DNA from: Rhodothalassium salexigens DSM 2132
GTDB lineage: Bacteria > Pseudomonadota > Alphaproteobacteria > Sphingomonadales > Rhodothalassiaceae
Assembly (NCBI RefSeq): GCF_004341375.1
Contig: NZ_SLXO01000002.1
Span: forward strand, 62,001-126,000
Length of the DNA stretch: 64,000 bases
Direction: 5' to 3'
Shown here: one piece after another, positions 34,916 to 43,712 of the stretch
Position numbering within the stretch: the first letter of the stretch is position 1
Layout: each line of letters opens with the position of its first letter
Translations under genes and position numbers: made by a program
Notes under the pieces: model-generated
What the model saw: the letters and a program-made list of their open reading frames with translations, nothing else
Told to the model about the DNA's origin: nothing
Database searches by the model: none

Positions 34916-36475
34916 TCACTCGCCCTCGAACACATAATAGGGCACCTCGGCCAGCCGGGCGCGCGCCTGCGGCACCCAGTCCTCGATGCGCACCTTGCGT
35001 TCGCGCGGCACCAGCATGTTGACCAGCGACAACGGCCCATAAGCCCGGTTGAAGGTGCTCAGGCTTTGCAGTTGCTGGCGCCGGTTGGTGTCGGCGATCT
35101 CGAAGATGTCCTCGAACACCGCGCGCATGCAGCGGAAAAACTCCTGGATACCGAAGGTGGTGTCGCGCGGCTGCGCCTGACCCGGTTGGGCGGTGAAGCG
35201 CTCGGTCTTGGCGATCTGGGCCAGGATCGCGTCTTCGACCCGCTTCATCTTCTGGTTGATGGCATTGAGGGTCAAAAGGTCGGTGCGGGTCTTCACATAG
35301 CCGTCCAGTTCGGCCTCGGTCAGTCTCGCCCCCTTGGTCCGCCCGCCGCGGAACGCACCGAGATTTTGCAGATCGTCCTTGGTGATCTGGGGCAGCAGCA
35401 ATTCCACCTCGTCGCGCAGGCTCATGCCGCGCACCGCGCCGAGCGCCGAGGTGTCGCGCATCCACCGCGCGATCAGATGCGCCCGGTCGGTCTGGTCCAT
35501 ATGGGCGAACCGGAACAGCTTGGCGCACTTGGCGGCCACCGGCAGCACCGATTCGGTGAAGCTGGCGAACACCGCGCGCATGTCGCGGGCCTTGCCCACA
35601 TGGCTGGCATAGGCATAGAGCGCATTGGCGATCTCGGCCTCGGTCTCGCGAAACGGGATCGACCGGCCGACCGTGTTGTGCAGTTCCTTGACCGTGGTGG
35701 GAAAGGTCTGCGGGGTAATCTTGTTGGCCTTGAGAAACGCCTCGAAGCGCGCCTGGCCATGGTCGCTGCCGATGCCGAGTTGGGCCTGAACCAGCGTCTG
35801 GCTGAGCGCCTCGTTGACGTCCAAGCCGCCCAGATACTGACCGATGGCGTATTCGGTCACGTCGCGAAAATTGGCATTGGGATTGCCATACTTGGTCTTC
35901 GGCACCCGGTCGTAACGCTGACGGACCGCTTTCTTGAACGTGGTCGCCGCCGACGCCATGGCCGGCCGGTCGGCCTCGGCCAGCAGCGCCGCCCCGCCCT
36001 CGACCGCGCGCACATATAGTTCGAGCGCGGCGGAAAACGCGGTCTCCCAAACGCCGCTTTCGCTGATCCGCCGCAGCACCAGCCGGTCCTGCAGCGTCAA
36101 CAGGTCGCGCTCGGCAAAGGTGGCGAACAGATGATCGAGCAGGCGCACCGTCCAACTCATCGGCGTGTCGTCGACCCGATAGGCAAAGCGCTGCGTGTGG
36201 TTGAGCTTGAGAAACAGCACCAGCGCGTCGCGTACCGCCGTCAGGTCGTTGGGGATTCGAAACGACGACCGGCCGCCCAGCGCCATGGTCAGCAGCGCCT
36301 CCATCAGCCCGATCAGGTGCAGCTTGACCCGGCCGTTGCGGTCGACCAGCCCGCTGGTCTCCAGAAGCGCCGTCTCCGAGACCCGTTGCGCCTCGACCAG
36401 CAGCGCGGCGGTGTCGACGGTGGAAAAGCGGCTCAACAAACGCACCACATTACGGTTGACGTCCTCGCGCACCAT
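34916..36475 (-). CDS. Hypothetical protein, 519 residues, helical
   Basis: The chosen ATG 36475 has GGAG six bases upstream; the frame extends further but without support. No signal peptide, membrane segment or nucleotide-binding motif is visible. The sequence is dominated by amphipathic helices (LLVEAQRVSETALLETSG; LTAVRDALVLFLKLN; RVEDAILAQIAKTERF), with one basic stretch (FKKAVRQRYDRVPKTKYGN). I do not recognise the family. It sits alone between the rpsI terminator and dsbD. Composition and frame quality match neighbouring genes, so it is a real gene. Confidence 0.7.
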   Translation of the reverse strand: MVREDVNRNVVRLLSRFSTVDTAALLVEAQRVSETALLETSGLVDRNGRVKLHLIGLMEALLTMALGGRSSFRIPNDLTAVRDALVLFLKLNHTQRFAYRVDDTPMSWTVRLLDHLFATFAERDLLTLQDRLVLRRISESGVWETAFSAALELYVRAVEGGAALLAEADRPAMASAATTFKKAVRQRYDRVPKTKYGNPNANFRDVTEYAIGQYLGGLDVNEALSQTLVQAQLGIGSDHGQARFEAFLKANKITPQTFPTTVKELHNTVGRSIPFRETEAEIANALYAYASHVGKARDMRAVFASFTESVLPVAAKCAKLFRFAHMDQTDRAHLIARWMRDTSALGAVRGMSLRDEVELLLPQITKDDLQNLGAFRGGRTKGARLTEAELDGYVKTRTDLLTLNAINQKMKRVEDAILAQIAKTERFTAQPGQAQPRDTTFGIQEFFRCMRAVFEDIFEIADTNRRQQLQSLSTFNRAYGPLSLVNMLVPRERKVRIEDWVPQARARLAEVPYYVFEGE

Positions 36476-36573
36476 TGCCGCTCCCATCCCGATGACCCGA
36501 CGTCCTGTTCCTTCGCCGGTTCTTCTTACTCCCGTTCGAACGCCATGCGCAAATGTCGCTGCGATATCGACAA

Positions 36574-36604
36574 ATAAAAAAGGCGACCGCCGGCAGCGGT
36601 CGCC
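36574..36604 (-). terminator. Rho-independent terminator after rpsI
   Basis: On the minus strand a 9-bp perfect stem GGCGACCGC/GCGGTCGCC with a five-base loop is followed by TTTTTTATTT. It starts 27 bases past the rpsI stop and closes the rplM-rpsI operon. Confidence 0.9.
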
Positions 36605-36630
36605 TCTGAACAATTTGATGTAAACTCGAC

Positions 36631-37140
36631 TTAACGCTTCGAGAACTGGAAGCTGCGGCGAGCTTTCTTGCGGCCGTACTTTTTCCGTTCGACGACCCGG
36701 CTGTCGCGGGTCAGGAAGCCGGCGGCCTTGAGCGGCGAGCGCAGCGCCGGCTCATAGCGGCTGAGCGCCTGGGCGATGCCATGCTTGACCGCACCGGCCT
36801 GGCCCGACAGACCCCCGCCGCTGACCGTGGCGATGACATCGAACTGGTTCTGGCGGCCGGCCACCTGGAACGGCTGATCGACGATCAGCCGCAGCGTCGG
36901 ACGGGCGAAATAAACCTCCTGGTCGCGGCCATTGACCGTCACCCGGCCACTGCCCGGCTTGATCCAGACGCGCGCCACGGCATCCTTGCGCTTACCCGTG
37001 GCATAGGCACGGCCTTGGGCGTCGATTTCGGGCTGGCGCTCGGTCGGCGCGTCGGCTTCGGCCAGACCGGTGTCGCCGGCGGACACAGCGCCGGTGGCGA
37101 TGTCTTTCAAATCCTGCAGACCTTGCTTTTCCTCGGCCAT
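36631..37140 (-). CDS. rpsI: 30S ribosomal protein S9
   Basis: 169 residues. The S9 core runs from [16 protein letters not shown] to the invariant C-terminal [11 protein letters not shown], whose terminal Arg reaches the P-site tRNA. About 40 extra N-terminal residues (acidic, with [17 protein letters not shown]) make it longer than the usual ~130; such extensions occur in alphaproteobacteria. It starts five bases after rplM, in the standard L13-S9 operon. Confidence 0.97.
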   Translation of the reverse strand: MAEEKQGLQDLKDIATGAVSAGDTGLAEADAPTERQPEIDAQGRAYATGKRKDAVARVWIKPGSGRVTVNGRDQEVYFARPTLRLIVDQPFQVAGRQNQFDVIATVSGGGLSGQAGAVKHGIAQALSRYEPALRSPLKAAGFLTRDSRVVERKKYGRKKARRSFQFSKR

Positions 37141-37145
37141 CGCCC

Positions 37146-37604
37146 TTACCTCACGTTCTTATCGTTCATGGCGGCCAGGTCGAGCTTTTCGGGCTGCTGG
37201 GCCGCGTGCGGGTGATCGGCGCCCGCATAAACCTTCAGATTGCGCAGCTGCTGCCGACCGAGCGGGCCCTTGGGCACCATGCGCTGCACCGCCTTCTGGA
37301 TCACCCGCTCGGGGAAGCGACCGTCCAGGATCTCGGCAGCGGTATTCGACTTGATGCCGCCGGGATAGCCGGTGTGGTGATAGTAGACCTTGTCGCGGCG
37401 CTTCTTGCCGGTCAGCTTCACCTTGTCAGCGTTGATCACGATCACATTGTCGCCGCAGTCGATATGGGGCGTGTAAATGGGCTTGTGCTTGCCGCGCAGC
37501 ACATTGGCGACCACGGCCGCCAACCGGCCCAGCACCACGTCTTCCGCGTCCACAAGCAGCCATTTCTTTTCCACATCGGCGGGCTTGGCCGAATAGGTCT
37601 TCAT
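37146..37604 (-). CDS. rplM: 50S ribosomal protein L13
   Basis: 152 residues, full length, from [20 protein letters not shown] through [24 protein letters not shown] to [10 protein letters not shown]. It is an early-assembly protein that binds 23S rRNA. The ribosome site AGGAAGG lies just before the ATG. It is the first gene of the operon with rpsI, with a readable promoter about 135 bases upstream; the long leader could hold regulation. Confidence 0.97.
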   Translation of the reverse strand: MKTYSAKPADVEKKWLLVDAEDVVLGRLAAVVANVLRGKHKPIYTPHIDCGDNVIVINADKVKLTGKKRRDKVYYHHTGYPGGIKSNTAAEILDGRFPERVIQKAVQRMVPKGPLGRQQLRNLKVYAGADHPHAAQQPEKLDLAAMNDKNVR

Positions 37605-37738
37605 GGCTCGTCCTTCCTAAGCTCACACCGGCACCGGCCCGCCCATCGAGGCGCACCCGTGCCGCGGCACTGTTGTCGCATGATTCAGGCATGGTCGGGC
37701 GACCGGCGCCTGCCGTCGTCGCCCTGGTCCTGACGCGC

Positions 37739-37767
37739 TGAATAGGCCCTTGCGGGTCGCAGGTCAA
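37739..37767 (-). promoter_or_regulatory. Promoter of the rplM-rpsI operon
   Basis: On the minus strand TTGACC, a 17-base spacer and TATTCA. It is the best -35/-10 pair in the region and gives a leader of about 130 nt before rplM. Confidence 0.6.
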
Positions 37768-37800
37768 GCTTTAAATGCGTTGCGGGACAGGGGCTTATCG

Positions 37801-37822
37801 TTGAGGTATCCGGGTACCTCAA
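37801..37822. repeat. Inverted repeat at the cutA 3' end
   Basis: TTGAGGTA and TACCTCAA form a perfect 8-bp stem around TCCGGG, overlapping the cutA stop codon. No T-run follows, so it may be a weak terminator or an RNA-stabilising hairpin. Confidence 0.5.
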
Positions 37823-38202
37823 TCTTCCGTTTCTTGTTTTACCCAAGCGAGATAGCCGGCATTTCCGGCGACCACGGGCAGCACGGTGACGCACGGCACC
37901 TCGTAGGAATGCAGTTCGACGATGCGGGCCATGGCGGCGTCGGCGCGCGCCCGGCTGGTCTTCATGAACACCACGGTTTCGCGCTCCTCCCCGACGCCGC
38001 CCTCCCAGCGGAACACCGAGGTCACCGGGTCGACCACATTGGCACAGGCGATCAGCCGCTCGGCGACCAGCGCGCGGGCGATCGCCAGCGCCTCGTCGGT
38101 CGACGCCGCGGTCATATAGAGCGTGACAGCCTCGGCGGCGGTCGCGGTGTCGGCGCTGGTGGCGCGGTCCGGACTATGATCCGGGCTGAGGTTGGCGCTC
38201 AT
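37819..38202 (-). CDS. cutA: CutA1 family divalent-cation tolerance protein
   Basis: 127 residues with a ~25-residue non-conserved N-terminus. The trimeric CutA core is clear: VTLYMTAASTDEALAIARALVAERLIACANVV, SVFRWEGGV and HSYEVPCVTVLPV. In E. coli the gene was linked to copper tolerance; the molecular role is unsettled. Its start overlaps the ctaA end by 29 bases, so the two are co-transcribed, with CutA's copper link fitting cytochrome oxidase biogenesis. Confidence 0.92.
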   Translation of the reverse strand: MSANLSPDHSPDRATSADTATAAEAVTLYMTAASTDEALAIARALVAERLIACANVVDPVTSVFRWEGGVGEERETVVFMKTSRARADAAMARIVELHSYEVPCVTVLPVVAGNAGYLAWVKQETED

Positions 38203-39325
38203 GGGCGGGCTCCCGGGCCGGCAGGGATTGATGCAGCAGAATCATCCCCAGCGTCAGCACGGCCACCCCGCCGGCCTGGTGGGCGGCCCCCAACGCCACG
38301 GGCACATGAGCCAGCAACGTGGCGATCCCCAGGGTCATCTGCAACAGGCAGACACCGGCGAGCGCCAGGGCGGTCCCGGCGACCGGCTCGTCGCGGCGCA
38401 CCATCCACCAGCCGGCCCCCAGGCTCACCGCCACCAGGGCATAGCCGGTCATCCGGTGGACGAACTGCACCGTCGCCGGGTTCTCGAAGACATTGACCCA
38501 GGCCGGGCGCAGGTCCCACAGCGCGAACGGCAGCCAACGATCACCCATCAACGGCCAGGTGTTGTAGACATGGCCGGCCTTGAGCCCGGCGACGAACGCG
38601 CCCGCACACAGTTGCACGGCGATCAAGGCCAGCAACGCCGCCGCCACCCAAACCGCCGGCCGCGACGCCCGGGCCGCGCGCGCCGGCGGGTCGCCCTGCG
38701 GCCGCAACAGGTCGAGCGCGGTCCACACCAGGGCGGCGAAGATCGCCATGGCGAGCATGAAATGCGCCGCCAGCCGGTACTGGCTGACCTCGGGCTCGTC
38801 GACCAGCCCCGACTGGACCATGTACCAGCCCATCGCCCCCTGTGCGCCGCCGAGCGCCAGCAGCCCCAAGAGCCGCGGCCCATAGCCCTGCGGGATGCGC
38901 CGGGCCAGCGCGAAGCCCAGCAGCGGCACCGCGAACGCCAGCCCGATCAGCCGGCCGAGCAAGCGGTGGCCATATTCCCACCAATAGATGACCTGAAACT
39001 CGCCCAGCGACATGCCCCGGTTGACGATCATATATTCGGGCGACGTGCGGTAGAGCGCGAACTCGGCCTCCCAGGCGGCCTGGCTCAGCGGCGGCAGAAT
39101 GCCCGACACCGGCTTCCAATAGACGATCGACAGGCCGGATTCGGTCAGCCGGGTGATGCCGCCCACCACCACCATCAAGGCGACCAGCCCGGCCACCCCC
39201 ATCAGCCACAGCGCCACCGCCCGACGCGCGCCCGGCGGGGCGGACGCCCGCGCGGAGATCGGCGAAGCGGACGACGGAGCCGACAGGCTTTCGCCCGCGC
39301 CGGCGGATGGCAGGAGATCGGTCAT
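38174..39325 (-). CDS. ctaA: Heme A synthase (COX15/CtaA type 2)
   Basis: 383 residues, about eight membrane helices. Conserved features are GGITRLTESGLSIVYWKPVSG near helix 1, WWEYGHRLLGRLIG with a heme-ligand His, the mid-protein GWYMVQSGLV and AHFMLA, and VQFVHRMTGYALV and GAAHQAGG with the later His ligands. It oxidises the methyl of heme O to formyl in the inner membrane, supplying heme A for aa3 oxidase. The length and pattern are of the proteobacterial/mitochondrial COX15 group. No other cytochrome oxidase gene lies in the window. Confidence 0.95.
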   Translation of the reverse strand: MTDLLPSAGAGESLSAPSSASPISARASAPPGARRAVALWLMGVAGLVALMVVVGGITRLTESGLSIVYWKPVSGILPPLSQAAWEAEFALYRTSPEYMIVNRGMSLGEFQVIYWWEYGHRLLGRLIGLAFAVPLLGFALARRIPQGYGPRLLGLLALGGAQGAMGWYMVQSGLVDEPEVSQYRLAAHFMLAMAIFAALVWTALDLLRPQGDPPARAARASRPAVWVAAALLALIAVQLCAGAFVAGLKAGHVYNTWPLMGDRWLPFALWDLRPAWVNVFENPATVQFVHRMTGYALVAVSLGAGWWMVRRDEPVAGTALALAGVCLLQMTLGIATLLAHVPVALGAAHQAGGVAVLTLGMILLHQSLPAREPAHERQPQPGS

Positions 39326-39459
39326 GGCCGTTCACTTACCCATGCCGGCAAGCGTCGACAAGAGAGATCGGATGCCGCAGCGCCGGGCCCTTCCCCTTTG
39401 CCGCGCCCACACCGCCGCCCCCTTCCCTTTTCAGCGGCCGGCGCTTATAGACCCCAGCC

Positions 39460-40470
39460 ATGACCGAAACCGCCGACCCCTTTGTCTTTCCCGCCCGGGC
39501 GATGATCGACGCGCCCGGCGGCGATCCGTTTCCGCACAAGCATCTGCTCGGCATCGCCGGGCTGAAGCCCGAGGAAATCCGCTTCCTGTTGCAGACCGCC
39601 AACAGCTATGTGGAACACAACCGCCAGGCCCTGAAGCATAAGCCGACGCTGGCCGGGCTGACCCAGATCAACCTGTTCTTCGAGAACTCCACCCGCACCA
39701 TGATGTCGTTCGACATCGCCGGCAAACGGCTGGGCATGGACACGGTGTCGATGACCGGCGAGGCCAGCTCGGTGCGCAAGGGCGAAACCCTGCTCGACAC
39801 CGCGCAGACGTTGAACGCCATGCGCCCCGACGTGCTGGTGGTCCGCCACCGCCAGTCGGGCGCGGTGGCGCTCTTGGCCCAGAAGGTGGACGGCGCGGTG
39901 ATCAACGCCGGCGACGGCTGGCACGAACACCCGACCCAGGCACTGCTCGACGCGCTGACCATCCTGCGCCACAAGGGCCGGATTGAGGGCCTGGAGGTGG
40001 CGATCTGCGGCGACGTGGCCCACAGCCGGGTGGCGCGCTCCAACATCTATCTGTTGAACGCCCTGGGCGCCTATCCGCGCCTGGTCGCACCGCCGACGCT
40101 GATGCCGGCGCACGCCGAGCGGCTGGGTGCGTCGGTGCACACCGACATGGCCGAAGGCCTCGACGGCGCCGACGTGGTGATGATGCTGCGCCTGCAACGC
40201 GAGCGCATGGACGGCGCCTTCGTGCCCAGCGAGCGCGAGTATTTCACCTTCTACGGCCTGACCGAGGACAAGCTGGCCCTGGCCAAGCCCGACGCGCTGG
40301 TCATGCACCCCGGGCCGATGAACCGCGGCGTCGAGATCGCCACGGCGGTCGCCGACCTGCCCGGCCGCTCGGTGGTCGAAGCACAGGTGGAGATGGGCGT
40401 CGCGGTGCGCATGGCGTGCCTCGACGTGTTGACCCGCCACGCCCGCGCGGCCAAGGGAGCCGGCCAATGA
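39460..40470 (+). CDS. pyrB: Aspartate carbamoyltransferase, catalytic subunit
   Basis: 336 residues. The carbamoyl-phosphate site [11 protein letters not shown] (STRT), the HPTQALLD loop and [13 protein letters not shown] are intact. It joins carbamoyl phosphate and aspartate in pyrimidine synthesis. Its stop overlaps the start of the dihydroorotase-like gene by four bases (ATGA), and no regulatory subunit gene (pyrI) is present. This is the class in which ATCase forms a complex with a dihydroorotase homologue. Confidence 0.96.
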   Translation: MTETADPFVFPARAMIDAPGGDPFPHKHLLGIAGLKPEEIRFLLQTANSYVEHNRQALKHKPTLAGLTQINLFFENSTRTMMSFDIAGKRLGMDTVSMTGEASSVRKGETLLDTAQTLNAMRPDVLVVRHRQSGAVALLAQKVDGAVINAGDGWHEHPTQALLDALTILRHKGRIEGLEVAICGDVAHSRVARSNIYLLNALGAYPRLVAPPTLMPAHAERLGASVHTDMAEGLDGADVVMMLRLQRERMDGAFVPSEREYFTFYGLTEDKLALAKPDALVMHPGPMNRGVEIATAVADLPGRSVVEAQVEMGVAVRMACLDVLTRHARAAKGAGQ

Positions 40471-41705
40471 CCGAAACGCTGTTCCTCAACGCCCGCCTGA
40501 TCGACCCGGCGAGCGGCCGCAACGAGTTGGGCGCGCTGCTGGTGCGCGACGGCCGGATCGAGGCGATCGGCGACGGCGCCAAGGCCGCCGCCACCTCGCG
40601 CGCCGACCGGGTCGACCTGGCCGGCCATCTGCTGTGCCCCGGCCTCGTCGACATGATGGCGTTCAAGGCCGAACCGGCGGCGTGCCTGGCCGGCGGCATC
40701 ACCACCGTCGCCCTGATGCCCGATGCCGGCCGGCCGATCGACACCGACGCGGCGGTCGAGCATGTGACCGGCCGGCGCGACGGCGTGCGGGTGCTGGCCT
40801 ATGGGGCGGCGACGCGCGGCCTCGCCGGCCAGGAAATGGCCGAGATGGGGCTGATGCACGCCGCCGGCGCCGTCGGCTTTTCCGACGGCCGGCGGGCGAT
40901 CGGCGACGCCCGGGTGATGCGCCGGGTGCTCAGCTACGCCGCGCGCTTCGACGCCCTGGTGGTCCAGCATTGCGAGGACCCCGCCCTGGCCAATGGCGGG
41001 GTCATGAACGAGGGCGCCACCGCCACCCGGCTGGGCCTGGCCGGCATCCCCGCCGCCGCCGAGACCATCCTGGCCGAGCGCGAGGCGCGGCTGACCGAGC
41101 TCAGCGGCGGGCGCTGCCATCTGGGCCAGGTGACCGCCGCCGAGACGCTCGACGTGGTGCGCCGGGCCAAGGCGCGCGGCGTGCGGCTGACCTGCGGGGT
41201 CTCGCCCCACCATCTGACGCTCAATGAAACCGCGGTCGGCGACTATCGCACCTTCGCCAAGCTGTCGCCGCCGTTGCGCGACGAGGCCGACCGCGCGGCC
41301 TGCGCCGCAGCCGTCGCCGACGGCACCGTCGACGTGATCGTCTCGGTCCACGACCCGCAGGACGAAGAGGACAAGCGCCTGCCGTTTTCCGAGGCGGCGC
41401 CGGGCGCGGTCGGCGCCGAGGCGCTGCTGGCGCTGGCGCTGGCGCTCTACCACAAGGGCGAGGCCGACCTGGTCACCGTGTTGCGCTGTCTGACCAGCCG
41501 GCCGGCCGAGTTGCTGGGCTTGGCCGCCGGGCGGCTGGTCGAGGGCGCGCCCGCCGACCTGGTGGTGATCGACCTTGACGCGCCGTGGCGGATCGACAAG
41601 ACCGCGCTCAAGGGCGTCACCAAGAACACGCCCCATGACGGCCTGCCGGTCCAGGGCCGGGTGCGCCGCACCCTGGTGGCCGGCGAAACCCTCTACCAAG
41701 CCTAG
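40467..41705 (+). CDS. Non-catalytic dihydroorotase homologue (PyrC')
   Basis: 412 residues with the full amidohydrolase fold, but metal ligands are lost. The HxH of strand 1 reads DMMAFKAEP instead of DMHVHLREP, and the later DHAP motif reads SVHDPQDEE. His residues in HCEDP and SPHHLT remain. By family such PyrC' proteins are structural partners that pyrB-encoded ATCase needs for activity or stability. Tight coupling to pyrB fits that role. A true dihydroorotase must be elsewhere in the genome. Confidence 0.88.
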   Translation: MTETLFLNARLIDPASGRNELGALLVRDGRIEAIGDGAKAAATSRADRVDLAGHLLCPGLVDMMAFKAEPAACLAGGITTVALMPDAGRPIDTDAAVEHVTGRRDGVRVLAYGAATRGLAGQEMAEMGLMHAAGAVGFSDGRRAIGDARVMRRVLSYAARFDALVVQHCEDPALANGGVMNEGATATRLGLAGIPAAAETILAEREARLTELSGGRCHLGQVTAAETLDVVRRAKARGVRLTCGVSPHHLTLNETAVGDYRTFAKLSPPLRDEADRAACAAAVADGTVDVIVSVHDPQDEEDKRLPFSEAAPGAVGAEALLALALALYHKGEADLVTVLRCLTSRPAELLGLAAGRLVEGAPADLVVIDLDAPWRIDKTALKGVTKNTPHDGLPVQGRVRRTLVAGETLYQA

Positions 41706-41789
41706 GCACGGGGCGCGCGCGCGCGCCCGGCGCCGCCGCCGGCCCGACCCGTTCAGACCCGTTCACGCCAGACCGGAGCCCGCCTCGCC

Positions 41790-42374
41790 ATGATCACGCC
41801 CGTTCTGCCCGCCATCCTGCTCGGCTATCTGCTGGGGGCGGTTCCCTTCGCGCTGGTGCTGACCCGGGCCGCGGGCTATGGCGACATTCGCCGCATCGGC
41901 TCGGGCAATATCGGCGCCACCAACGTGCTGCGCACCGGCAACAAGCCGCTGGCCGCTGCTGTGCTGCTGCTCGACGCCGGCAAGGGCGCGCTCGCCTATG
42001 GCCTGGCGCTCGCCTTCGCGCCCACCGCCGCCCTCGCCGCCGGCGTGGCCGCGGTGGTCGGCCACCTGTTCCCGGTCTACCTCAAGTTCCGCGGCGGCAA
42101 GGGGGTGGCGACCTTCCTGGGCCTGGTGATCGCCGTCGACTGGCGCCTGGGCGCTGCCGCCTGCGCCGCCTGGGTGGCGACCGCGCTGGCCTTCCGCTTC
42201 TCGTCGCTGGCCGCCCTGGTGGCGGTGACGGTGACGCCGGTGGCGGCCTATCTCCTGGTCGGCATCGATCCGGCGGTGGCGCTGTTGGCGCTGGCGCTGG
42301 TGATCACCTGGCGCCACAAGGCCAATATTCAGCGCCTGGCCGCCGGTACCGAACCGCGCATCGGCGCCAAATAG
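41790..42374 (+). CDS. plsY: Glycerol-3-phosphate acyltransferase PlsY
   Basis: 194 residues, about five membrane helices. Motifs: GSGNIGATNVLRTG (motif 1, substrate-binding Ser/Arg), KFRGGKGVATFLG (motif 2, Gly-rich) and the C-terminal TWRHKANIQRL (motif 3). It uses acyl-phosphate to acylate glycerol-3-phosphate, the first step of phospholipid synthesis. It sits between the pyrimidine pair and dprA, a common neighbour order in alphaproteobacteria. Confidence 0.95.
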   Translation: MITPVLPAILLGYLLGAVPFALVLTRAAGYGDIRRIGSGNIGATNVLRTGNKPLAAAVLLLDAGKGALAYGLALAFAPTAALAAGVAAVVGHLFPVYLKFRGGKGVATFLGLVIAVDWRLGAAACAAWVATALAFRFSSLAALVAVTVTPVAAYLLVGIDPAVALLALALVITWRHKANIQRLAAGTEPRIGAK

Positions 42375-42441
42375 CCGACACTCGATGTCATTATACCACT
42401 TTTGATTGACAAGGGCCCGCGCACGGCGAAACCATGATGCC

Positions 42442-43557
42442 ATGGAAGCGTCCTCCTCCCTGCCCCAAGCCGAGCGCCTTGCCCGGCTGCGCCTGATCCG
42501 CACCGAGACGGTCGGGCCGATCACCTACCGCCAGTTGATGGCGCGCTACGGCACGGCGGTCGCGGCGCTCGAAGCGGTGCCGCTGTTGGCCCGGCGCGGC
42601 GGCCGCGCCAAGCCGCCGACCATCCCGACCCGTGCCGCGGCCGAGCGCGAACTGGCCGCCGCCGCCGCGATCGGCGCCGAACCGCTGTTCCTGGGCGATA
42701 CCGGCTATCCGCCGCTTGTGTCGGCGATCGAGGATGCGCCGCCGGTGCTCTACGCGCGCGGCAGCCGGCACCTGTTGGACACGCCCGGCATCGCCATCGT
42801 CGGCGCGCGCAACGCCTCGGCCGCCGGGCGGCGCATGGCCGGCGATCTGGCGCGCGGGCTGGGTGCCGCCGGCGTGGCGGTGGTCTCGGGCCTGGCGCGC
42901 GGCATCGACGCCGCCGCCCATGACGCCGCCCTCGCCACCGGCACCGTCGCGGTGTTGGCCGGCGGGGCGGACATTCGCTATCCGCGTGAAAATGCCGCGC
43001 TTCAGGACCGCATCGCCGCCCAGGGGCTGCTGGTCACCGAGGCGCCGCCGGGCACCGAGCCCCAGGCGCGCCATTTCCCGCGCCGCAACCGGATCATCTC
43101 GGGCCTGGTGCTCGGCGTGGTGGTGGTCGAGGCGGCCGAGCGCTCGGGCTCGCTGATCACCGCGCGACTGGCCGGCGAACAGGGCCGCGAGGTGTTCGCG
43201 GTGCCCGGATCGCCGCTGGATCCGCGGGCCAAGGGCGCCAACCGGCTGCTGCGCGACGGCGCCCATTTGGTCGAAAGCGCGCGCGACATACTGGAACTGC
43301 TGGACAGCATGAGGCGACCCATGGAAGAACCCGGCCCCCGAGCCCTGTTCGCCGGCGCCGGGCCCGACGCCCGGGCCGAGCCCAGCGACGATGAACGCGC
43401 CCGGTTGCGCTTGTTGTTGTCGCCGGCGCCGACGCCGATCGACGATTTGGTGCGGCTGTCCGCCTTGACCGTGGATCGGGTTTTGACCATTTTGCTGGAA
43501 ATGGAGCTGGGCGGCACCATTCAGCGCCATCCCGGAGGGCGCGTGGCGCTGGCCTGA
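42442..43557 (+). CDS. dprA: DNA-processing protein DprA
   Basis: 371 residues from ATG 42442; the upstream frame lacks a ribosome site, and this start has only a weak one. The Rossmann-like DprA core is complete: IAIVGARNASAAGRRMA, VVSGLARGIDAAAH and FPRRNRIISGL. A C-terminal winged-helix-like region (DDLVRLSALTVDRVLTILLEMEL) follows. DprA loads RecA on incoming single-stranded DNA during transformation. It precedes topA, a frequent pairing. Confidence 0.94.
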   Translation: MEASSSLPQAERLARLRLIRTETVGPITYRQLMARYGTAVAALEAVPLLARRGGRAKPPTIPTRAAAERELAAAAAIGAEPLFLGDTGYPPLVSAIEDAPPVLYARGSRHLLDTPGIAIVGARNASAAGRRMAGDLARGLGAAGVAVVSGLARGIDAAAHDAALATGTVAVLAGGADIRYPRENAALQDRIAAQGLLVTEAPPGTEPQARHFPRRNRIISGLVLGVVVVEAAERSGSLITARLAGEQGREVFAVPGSPLDPRAKGANRLLRDGAHLVESARDILELLDSMRRPMEEPGPRALFAGAGPDARAEPSDDERARLRLLLSPAPTPIDDLVRLSALTVDRVLTILLEMELGGTIQRHPGGRVALA

Positions 43558-43712
43558 CCGGCCGACGCTCAAGACCGAGACCGGCAACAACCGGTCAGAC
43601 CGGCCAGAACGGCCACAACCGCCGGGACGGACCGAACCAATCAGATCGCAGCGTGCCCCCGGGTCGGGTCTTCCGCCGACCGGACCGGCTGGGCACGACA
43701 GAAGGGATGGGG

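Noticed and set aside
40251-41699. 482-codon minus-strand frame opposite the dihydroorotase-like gene
   Set aside because: Antisense shadow; the plus frame has the amidohydrolase fold and is coupled to pyrB.
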